Below, piece after piece: positions 26,487 through 32,848 of a stretch of 64,000 nucleotides of DNA. Origin of the DNA: JAXLYE01 sp046351595. GTDB lineage: Bacteria > Myxococcota_A > Polyangia > Palsa-1104 > JAEUJZ01. The translations under genes were made by a program, and so were the position numbers. The first letter of the stretch is position 1. Each line of letters begins with the position of its first letter. A model generated the notes under the pieces. It searched no databases. It was not told the origin of the DNA and was given only the letters and a program-made list of their open reading frames with translations. The stretch is taken from the NCBI GenBank assembly GCA_046351595.1, contig JAXLYE010000013.1, forward strand, positions 43,494-107,493, written 5' to 3'.

Positions 26487-28646
26487 TTACTTGTCGATCT
26501 GGCTGAGCGCCTTCACTACCAGCTGCAGAAGCGGGCGGTTGCGACGGAACCAGGCTGCTACCTGCTTGCCGCTGCTGCTGCGTGCTGCGAGCTCCCGCTG
26601 CGCAGCCTCTATCAACCGCCAAGCACGCTGCTCCATCTCCCGTTGGCGCTCACCCATCGACGGCAGCCCGAGCAGCGTGACCGCGAGCTCCGCGATCGCC
26701 GGCAGTAGCGCCGAGGTCTCCCGACCAAGCGCCTCGCGGTGCACCATGAAGCTCTCCGAGTGTCCCTCGTCCATCCTGCCGTCGAGGTGGGTCAGCTCGT
26801 GGCAGGCCAGCGAGTGGATCCAGTAGGCCAGCACGAGCGGCCGCTCGCGGTGCGCTTTCACCTGGGCCTCGAAGGTGAAGGGATGCACGTAGACCACCGC
26901 GACCTTGCGGCCGTTCTGCTTCTCGAGGGCGGCCATGCCGTTCACCGAGTCGTCGAGCACGAAGCCGGGGCGGAAGGCGCGCTCGATGCGGCCCTGCGCG
27001 GCCACGAGGCGCAGCGAGGCGTCCCAGACCAGCAGGTAGGGCACCCACTTGGCGAAGCCGCGCTTGAAGGCTGCGGCGCGCCGCGCATCGAAGTTCTTCT
27101 TGGACACCCGCACGCCTGCCATCGCGCCAAAGGGCGAGAGCGCCCCGCGCTTCGCAGCGGGCAGCACGGCCAGCGCCTCCTGCGCCGCGGCCAGCGCCAG
27201 CAAACCCCCGCCGCCTGGCGCCGACGCGGTCTCTGCCAAGCGCCCTGCAGCCCGCTCGAGCTGGCCGATGTCCTCGGCGTCTGCGGTGCCGGCCGCGAGC
27301 CGATCGAGCGCCTCGCGGTAGACGCCCTGGGCGAAGCCGTCGCCTGGCGCCAGAGCCTGAGCCAGGTCTTTGGGCATCAGCCCGGTCGCGAGCAGCTCGG
27401 CCTTGCTGAGCAGGCCCGGCGCGCCGTCCAGCTCTTCCGGACCGTCGAGATTGCGGCCGGGCGCGCGCGACGTCGGCTGCTCTGCGACTCGCTTCTGCGT
27501 GAGCTCGGCGAGCAGGTTGGCTCGCAGCGCAGCGCCGGCAGCCTGCAGCGCGCTTCGCAGCTCGGGCGCCTCCAGCGCCGCTGTCGTGTCAGCAGCGAGC
27601 GGTGACTGACCTTCGGGCAGCAGGACCTCGTACTCCTCTGAGCGACCGGCGCTCTCGTTCTCCTGCTCGACCCGGCGGATCAGGCTCTCGAGCGCCTGCC
27701 TGGCCTCGCCCTGCAGCTGGTCGCGCGAGGCCGTCAGAGGGTAGTCCAGGCTGCCGGGACGGTGCGTTGTCGCGAGGTCGACCACGACGTCGGCCGGGAG
27801 CTTCGTGTAGCTGCTCTTGGCGAACTGAAAGAGGCCTCCCAGCCGCACCCAGAAAGAGCCCCGGCGGTCTGCGCGCCGGAAGGCACGGACTCGTGCCGTC
27901 GTGCCAGGGCCCCAGGACGCCGCCTCGGCCAGCACTGCGCCGCCGCGCCGAGCGAACGCCGGCTCGACCCGCTTGCCGTCCAGGCGCAGCTCCAGCTCGG
28001 GCAGATCGCAGACGGCCAGCACCATCCGGAGCCGCGCAGGGATCTCGTCCCACTGCCCGGTCAGCTGGCTGTACGCGTTGATCAGGCGCGAGGGAAGCGA
28101 GAAGACCGTGATGCGCGTGCCGCGCCGCTCGGTGGCGCTGCGCAGCTCGATGTCCTGGCTGCGGCGGGAGGTCGCGAGCACGTCGCGCGTGTGGAGGTCC
28201 CACTCGAAGTGCTCCGACAGGCCGAGGATCACCGCCTTGGCGACCCCGAAGCCGCCGGCCGCCTGCTGCGAGTCCGCTGCCGCAGCCTTGCCGCTGTCAC
28301 CTAGCGAGAGGAACTTGTCGCGCACGGTGTCGCGGTCCATGCCGATGCCGTTGTCCTCCCAGGACAGCGCGCCGCGCTCGGCGTCCCAGCTCGCATCGAA
28401 CCAGCCCTCTCCCTTCCGGAGCTGCCCCTGCTTCTGCGCAGCGCGGACGGCGTCGAGACCGTTCTGCAGCGCTTCTCGGGTCGCAATGCTCACGAGGTCG
28501 CCGCTCGTGTAGACGCTGGTCGTGAAGTACTTCCAGATCGCCGCGGTGTTCACCTGCGGCTTCACCAGCTCACGCTCCATGGTGCGGATCACCGCCGTCG
28601 CGCCCAGCACCTCCCGCAGCGCGTCCAGGTTGATCTCTGGCTTCAT
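26487..28646 (-). CDS. GHKL/Hsp90-like ATPase fused to HExxH putative metallopeptidase
   Basis: A 719-aa protein. Residues about 45-180 form a GHKL ATP-binding domain: E58-x3-N62-x2-D65 (N box), ED98-NGIGM (G1), GG132-FG134 (G2 with a Ser/Gly/Ala-rich lid before it) and GTRITVF (G3). Residues about 270-330 resemble the middle transducer segment. After an Ala/Gly-rich linker, the C-terminal domain carries H616-ELT-H620 with D626-EGHSE following, a zinc-peptidase-like site. The final 25 residues hold the shared AAWFRRNRPLLQLVVKAL motif. A partial, decayed copy lies at 31812-32583. The combination of chaperone-type ATPase and peptidase suggests ATP-gated proteolysis or remodelling, which is inference. 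Confidence 0.75.
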   Translation of the reverse strand: MKPEINLDALREVLGATAVIRTMERELVKPQVNTAAIWKYFTTSVYTSGDLVSIATREALQNGLDAVRAAQKQGQLRKGEGWFDASWDAERGALSWEDNGIGMDRDTVRDKFLSLGDSGKAAAADSQQAAGGFGVAKAVILGLSEHFEWDLHTRDVLATSRRSQDIELRSATERRGTRITVFSLPSRLINAYSQLTGQWDEIPARLRMVLAVCDLPELELRLDGKRVEPAFARRGGAVLAEAASWGPGTTARVRAFRRADRRGSFWVRLGGLFQFAKSSYTKLPADVVVDLATTHRPGSLDYPLTASRDQLQGEARQALESLIRRVEQENESAGRSEEYEVLLPEGQSPLAADTTAALEAPELRSALQAAGAALRANLLAELTQKRVAEQPTSRAPGRNLDGPEELDGAPGLLSKAELLATGLMPKDLAQALAPGDGFAQGVYREALDRLAAGTADAEDIGQLERAAGRLAETASAPGGGGLLALAAAQEALAVLPAAKRGALSPFGAMAGVRVSKKNFDARRAAAFKRGFAKWVPYLLVWDASLRLVAAQGRIERAFRPGFVLDDSVNGMAALEKQNGRKVAVVYVHPFTFEAQVKAHRERPLVLAYWIHSLACHELTHLDGRMDEGHSESFMVHREALGRETSALLPAIAELAVTLLGLPSMGERQREMEQRAWRLIEAAQRELAARSSSGKQVAAWFRRNRPLLQLVVKALSQIDK

Positions 28647-28657
28647 CCGGTCAGGCT

Positions 28658-28673
28658 GGCACGGTGTCGTGCC
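28658..28673. promoter_or_regulatory. inverted repeat upstream of the GHKL ATPase gene
   Basis: GGCACG-GTGT-CGTGCC lies 12 nt upstream of the ATG at 28646 (minus strand). It can act as an operator or as an RNA hairpin in the leader that occludes the ribosome site. No consensus family match was seen. Confidence 0.35.
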
Positions 28674-28889
28674 GCGGTGCTCTCGTGCGCACGGCCAGCG
28701 CTGACCCGGCCGGCGCTGCTGAGCAAGAAGCGGGACCGGGGGGGCGAAACCCCTCTACAGGGCCGGAGCGGCGCCGACAAGAGGCTGCACGCTGAACGGT
28801 GGCACGGTTGCGCAAGCGCCTGGCGCCTGCTGACCTGCTGCACCGGCTTGCTCCCGCGCTCTTGCGCGACGCGGGGGAGGCGACCGGCC

Positions 28890-29555
28890 TCAAGGGCGGT
28901 GGTGCCAGGTCGCGCCAGCCGGCACCGCTCCCGTCTCGACGCGCAGTGCGCGGTCGTCCCCGCTGAACAAGAGCACGTTCCAGCCCCGGCGCATGTCCAG
29001 GTTCCAGTCGATGGATCCGACGTTGCAGATCTGCTTGCCCACGAACCTGCCGTCGGTCTTGCTGTAGACCAGCTGCACGCCGATCCCATCGCCCGGCGAG
29101 GTGCGCACCACCGGCAGGCCGGAGCTCTTGTCGACCGGGCCTGCGTACAGATTCAGCTCGGTCCAGCCGAGCAGGAGATCCGCGGGCTCGGGTGTCGGCC
29201 ACGCCGAGCAGCTCTGCCCCGGATCGATCGGGATGAACGGCAGCGGCGGCGGCAACAGAGCATCGGCCGACACGTCCTTCTCGGCGAGCGTCAGCGAGAA
29301 GGCGCCGGTGGCGGTCACCGGGCCCGTCGCCAGGGCCGCGATGTGGCCGAAGCTGTTGAGCCCCGCCCCGATGGTGTTGCCCAGCTTGGCCGAGTAGTCG
29401 GTGACGACGCCCGCGATGCAGGCCGTTGTTCCCAGGTGGGGCCCGCTCGCCGCACAAGGATCGCCGCACCCAACCAGACCTGTCGCTGCGAGGGTGATTC
29501 CTTGCGCCATTCCCTTCATGACTCCCAAGAGGTTCGAATGCCGTCTGCTTTCCAT
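28890..29555 (-). CDS. putative secreted lipoprotein
   Basis: A 221-aa protein. I chose ATG 29555, which has GGAGG 7 nt upstream; a longer frame continues upstream but lacks support. The N-terminus has charged residues, a hydrophobic core (GMAQGITLAATGLVGC) and a Cys that fits a lipobox, so it is likely lipidated. The mature part is Gly/Pro-rich with two further Cys (GDPC and GKQIC) and no motif I recognise; a run of prolines (PPPLPFIPIDPG) is in the middle. It overlaps the end of the upstream gene by 40 nt, indicating coupled expression. Confidence 0.55.
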   Translation of the reverse strand: MESRRHSNLLGVMKGMAQGITLAATGLVGCGDPCAASGPHLGTTACIAGVVTDYSAKLGNTIGAGLNSFGHIAALATGPVTATGAFSLTLAEKDVSADALLPPPLPFIPIDPGQSCSAWPTPEPADLLLGWTELNLYAGPVDKSSGLPVVRTSPGDGIGVQLVYSKTDGRFVGKQICNVGSIDWNLDMRRGWNVLLFSGDDRALRVETGAVPAGATWHHRP

Positions 29556-29938
29556 GAGCGCCTCCTGCCAGCGGGAACAGCAAGAGAAGCGCCAACTCCC
29601 TGATGTGCCTGGAATTTCTGTCCGCATCGTCGCCGCTGTGGCGCGAGGCGCGTGTGCGGACGGGGCGCTCGGCGCAGGGCGCGAGGACCGTCCACGGACC
29701 GTCCGCGCCCGCTGCTGCAGCTGCCGTCCTCCTTGCACGCGCGGACCGCCGCACTCGACAGCCCGCCCATGCGCGCCTGCAAGCTCAACGTCGAGCAGCC
29801 GAGGCAGCAGCACGCCATCAGCAGCGTGGCCGCGTCACGCACGGCCGAGCGCGGTGAGCCAGCAAGAGAGCGCCTCGCGCCGAGCGCCTCCTCGCTGCGA
29901 AAGACCCGCTCAGTCGCACATCGGATGCTCTCGGCCAT
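29516..29938 (-). CDS. putative small lipoprotein of the element (paralogue of the protein at 18391)
   Basis: A 140-aa protein starting at ATG 29938 with CGGGAGG 2-8 nt upstream. Residues about 33-50 form a hydrophobic stretch with a lipobox-like CLGC. The next 30 residues contain SLQARMGGLSSAAVRACKEDGSC, closely parallel to the region after the lipobox in the 18391-18753 protein. The C-terminal 60 residues are Arg/Pro-rich and look out of keeping with the start, so a frameshift there is possible. It lies directly before, and overlaps, a second lipoprotein gene. Confidence 0.5.
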   Translation of the reverse strand: MAESIRCATERVFRSEEALGARRSLAGSPRSAVRDAATLLMACCCLGCSTLSLQARMGGLSSAAVRACKEDGSCSSGRGRSVDGPRALRRAPRPHTRLAPQRRRCGQKFQAHQGVGASLAVPAGRRRSWKADGIRTSWES

Positions 29939-30108
29939 CGCCTCCCGGTAGCCCGACGGCGCCCGAGGGCCGGTGCGTGCGAACGCAGGCGCTGTCGCAG
30001 CTTCAGCCTTCGATGGCTACACGCGAGCGCGGGCGTAGGCGCTGGTGAGCGGCTGGCTCGGGCGGTCCCGCCTGCGCGGAGCCCTCCGTGCTGCGTCCGG
30101 CACTCTCC

Positions 30109-31488
30109 CTATCCGCAGCACCGCTTGTACTTCTTCTCGCTCCCGCACGGACACAGCTCATTGCGCCCGGGCCGCGGCTGCGCGCGCACGGGATCCGGCG
30201 TACCGGTCTGTTTGCGCGCCAGGCGGATCGAGTCCTCGGTCGTCCACTCGCGCCCGAGCACCGTGAGCAGCTCCTGCGGCAGGTAGAAGCTCTCGGGCTC
30301 TTGCAGCGCGATCTGCGGCGCCAGCGCCAGGAACTGCCAGTATGCGTCGTCGCTGTAGATCGACGTGGTGCTGTCCGCGAGCACGCCGCACGCGAGGTCC
30401 GCGGGCATGCGATCGAAGTGGTTATGTCGGTAGGGCGAGTCGCTCGGAAGCGTCTCGGTCAGGCGCTGGTACTCCAACAGACCCAGCAGCCGCAGGAGGG
30501 AGCAGTCCATCGGCTCACCGGAGCGGAGCTGCTTCGCGATGGGCTCGATGCGCTGCTTCAGCTGCTTGGCGAAGGGCACGGCCGCCGGGGCGAGGTACGG
30601 CAACGGCCCGAGCAAGGCCTTGGTGATCTCTGGGCGCAGGTTCGAGTGGCGCGTGGCTAGGGCCAGCAGCGGCGCTGCGGTCAGGCCCAGATCCTCGGTG
30701 GTCTTGGCGCGCTGGTAGCGCTTCTTGAGGATCTGCATGACGGCGTTCCCGAGCTTGCCCGCGATCCACGCGCCGCGCAGCGCCGCCCCCAGCGTCCCGA
30801 GCCGGATCAGGTCCGAGACGAGGCGCTCGCAGGCATCCGGCGCCGCGAGCTGGCCGTCTTGAATCATACGCCGGCCGCCGAGCCCGATGGTCATCGCCAG
30901 GTGGCCGAGGCGAAAGAAGTACTTCTCGTACCCGGCCAGGAGGGGGCCCGCCCACCGCTCGGCGCGCCGCTTGTAGCGCAGGCTGAGCGCGCGCTGCCAG
31001 CTGCCCGAGATCCCTGCCTCGTACAGGGTGTAGAGGTACGGGCCCAGCGTCGGTGCGAACCAGGCGAAGGCGTAGAAGTCCTCGCGGCTGACGTTGCGGC
31101 CGGCGTGGACGATGCGCTCGAACAGCGCGCCGGCCGGGCTCTCTTCGCCGGTCAGGCGCTGCGCTGCGGCGTACCGCGCCGCGAGGTCGTCTCGCTCGTT
31201 TATGACGCTGAACAGGACCGTGTGCGGCACGATGTGCGCGTCGTTGATCGCGCTGCGCTCCGCCAGGCAGGTCTTGCGCTCGGCCTTGAGCGTGAAGACC
31301 CCGGTCGGCCCCTCGACGTCGACGTGGATGGCCACATCCGACGGCGGCGCGCTTAGCTTCTGGCGCTCGATCACGGCCTTCACCAGATCGGGCTCGTTGC
31401 GCAGGCGCAGCAGCAGGTCCGCGTGCTTGAGCAGGCGGACCCGGGTCGGGTCGTTCAGTCGCTCGTCGTAGTGATCTCCACGCGCCAT
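30109..31488 (-). CDS. large hypothetical protein with C-terminal SEC-C zinc motif
   Basis: A 459-aa protein. The start at 31488 is preceded by GGGGGA; a longer frame begins at 31533. The N-terminal three-quarters are helical and unassigned: a charged first 60 residues, then hydrophobic helices such as FYAFAWFAPTLGPYLYTLYEAG. The last 20 residues, RNELCPCGSEKKYKRCCG, are a clear SEC-C motif (C-x-C...C-C), a small zinc-binding tail found on SecA and on many unrelated proteins where it mediates protein contacts. Function is otherwise unknown. Confidence 0.65.
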   Translation of the reverse strand: MARGDHYDERLNDPTRVRLLKHADLLLRLRNEPDLVKAVIERQKLSAPPSDVAIHVDVEGPTGVFTLKAERKTCLAERSAINDAHIVPHTVLFSVINERDDLAARYAAAQRLTGEESPAGALFERIVHAGRNVSREDFYAFAWFAPTLGPYLYTLYEAGISGSWQRALSLRYKRRAERWAGPLLAGYEKYFFRLGHLAMTIGLGGRRMIQDGQLAAPDACERLVSDLIRLGTLGAALRGAWIAGKLGNAVMQILKKRYQRAKTTEDLGLTAAPLLALATRHSNLRPEITKALLGPLPYLAPAAVPFAKQLKQRIEPIAKQLRSGEPMDCSLLRLLGLLEYQRLTETLPSDSPYRHNHFDRMPADLACGVLADSTTSIYSDDAYWQFLALAPQIALQEPESFYLPQELLTVLGREWTTEDSIRLARKQTGTPDPVRAQPRPGRNELCPCGSEKKYKRCCG

Positions 31489-31623
31489 GCAGTCCCCCGC
31501 GCCCAGGGTATCCCAGCGCAGGCCGGCAGTCACCCGCCACGGCAGCCGATAATGTTCAGTTCGTTACATCCGGGCGGATTGCGTGCTCGGCCGCCGTGAT
31601 TTTTTGGTACTCCATAAGGGCCC

Positions 31624-31811
31624 ATGCACTGGATCGCACCTGCCGAGAAAGACGCCGCCAGCAAGACGCTCGAGAAGCGCCTGTAGGACGCGGCGGATCA
31701 GTTCCGCGCCAACTCCGGCCTCAAGCCGCAGGAATACTCCGGCCCCATCCTCGGCCTCATCTTCCTGCGCTTCGCAGAGGTCCGCTTCGCCGCGGTGCGC
31801 AAGGAGCTGGA
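31624..31811 (+). pseudogene. hsdM N-terminal remnant of a second type I system
   Basis: The translation starts MHWIAPAEKDAASKTLEKRL, then a TAG stop at codon 21 (31684-31686), where an expected Trp would need only TGG. After the stop, the frame continues with DAADQFRANSGLKPQEYSG and PILGLIFLRFAEVRF, the conserved N-terminus of a type I methyltransferase of a subfamily different from hsdM at 19220. The homology ends at about 31811, where the sequence runs directly into a fragment of a GHKL ATPase gene. It is a nonsense-inactivated, truncated relic. Confidence 0.75.
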
Positions 31812-32583
31812 GTCTGGGTCCGCCTCGGCGGCCTGTATCAGTTCGCAAAATACAGCCACGCGAAGCTGCCGGTCGATGTCGTCGTCGACCTGACTACATC
31901 AAAGCGACCCGGGGACCTCGACTACCCGCTCACGGCCTCACGCGATCAGCTGCAGGGCGAGGCGCGCCAGGTGCTTGAGGATCTGGTCGAGCGGGTCGAG
32001 CAAGAGAACGAGAGCGCCGGCCGCGCAGAGGAATACGAAGTGCTCCTGCCCGAGGGCCCTCGCCGGTCGCTTCCGACACCAGCGCCGCGCTGGCGGCTCC
32101 GGAGCTGCAGGCCGCCCTGCAGTCAGCAGGGCTCGCGCTTCGAGAAGGGCTCCGCGCGCACCAAGAGGTTGCCCTGACCCTGGAGCCGCAGTCATCCGCT
32201 GCGCCTGGCCGCCCTGCCCGCCCGGACCCAGGCGAGGGGGACCCCCGCGGTCCGCTGAGCGCGGCCGAGGAGCTGGCCCGCAGCGGTACGCCCGACTCCC
32301 ACGCGCTCGCGAAGACGCTGGCGCCCGAAGACGCCAAGGAGCAGACCCTCTATGCCGAGGCGCTGGACCGGGCTGCGAATGGGCAGGCGAGCGAGGACGA
32401 CCTGAGAATGCTGGAGGCAAAGCTACGTGCCGGTGAGTGCCGTCATGGGGCGGCCCGGGCGCTGAGCCGGCTCCCCTGCCCTGCCCTCGACGAGCATCAG
32501 GGCAAACAAGGCAACGCTGGCGGCACAGCCCGCGGCGCCCGCACGACTGCCCTGCGACGTAGACCCCCAGGCAAGCGCTGACC
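31812..32583 (+). pseudogene. decayed partial copy of the GHKL ATPase gene
   Basis: Starting inside codons matching WVRLGGLFQFAK of the GHKL protein at 26487-28646, this segment stays closely similar through the VVVDL...PLTASRDQLQGEARQ and VEQENESAGR...EYEVLLPEG blocks. A 1-nt deletion near 32057 then shifts the frame; similarity resumes in another frame (DTSAALAAPELQAALQSAG...LAPEDAKEQTLYAEALDRA). It then breaks off before the peptidase domain and runs to a stop at 32581-32583. It lacks the ATP-binding N-terminus and the HExxH domain, so it cannot be functional. Confidence 0.8.
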
Positions 32584-32848
32584 TTGATCGGCCCGTTGAC
32601 CAGGGCGCCAGGGCCAGCGCCCGCTACCCAGCCAGAAAATTGACGGGCCGCGAAAGCCGGATTTAGCTCAGGCGACAGCTCTACTGCCCGCCGGCAGAGC
32701 GTTTTGATCGTTCTGATCGGCAGGCCGGTTTTTCAGATCACTTTGATCACCTGGAGCCGGGCGGCGGGTCGCGGGGGTTGACCGTTCCTACGCTAAGTGC
32801 TTGATTGGCAAGCCGTTGCACGGTTGTGGGAACGATAAACCTGACCTC
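32584..32848. other. boundary region between mobile element and chromosome (265 nt)
   Basis: No gene. It contains clustered TGATC/GATCA words (about 32707-32751) and a stretch (32658-32675) that looks like the first 15-18 nt of a tRNA (GCCGGATTTAGCTCAG) without a matching acceptor or anticodon arm. I cannot identify an attachment site. The downstream kinase gene ends abruptly at 32849, so the junction lies at or just before it. Confidence 0.45.

Noticed and set aside
28790..28825. TGGCACGGTTGC as a possible sigma-54 promoter
   Set aside because: Spacing between GG and GC is two to three bases too short for a -24/-12 site.
1..32600. Search for an integrase, transposase or CRISPR array in the element
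   Set aside because: None seen; the integration functions must lie left of the window or be absent.
32658..32675. tRNA-like start GCCGGATTTAGCTCAG at the element boundary
   Set aside because: No matching acceptor arm, anticodon arm or T-arm follows; at most it is a relic of an attachment site.
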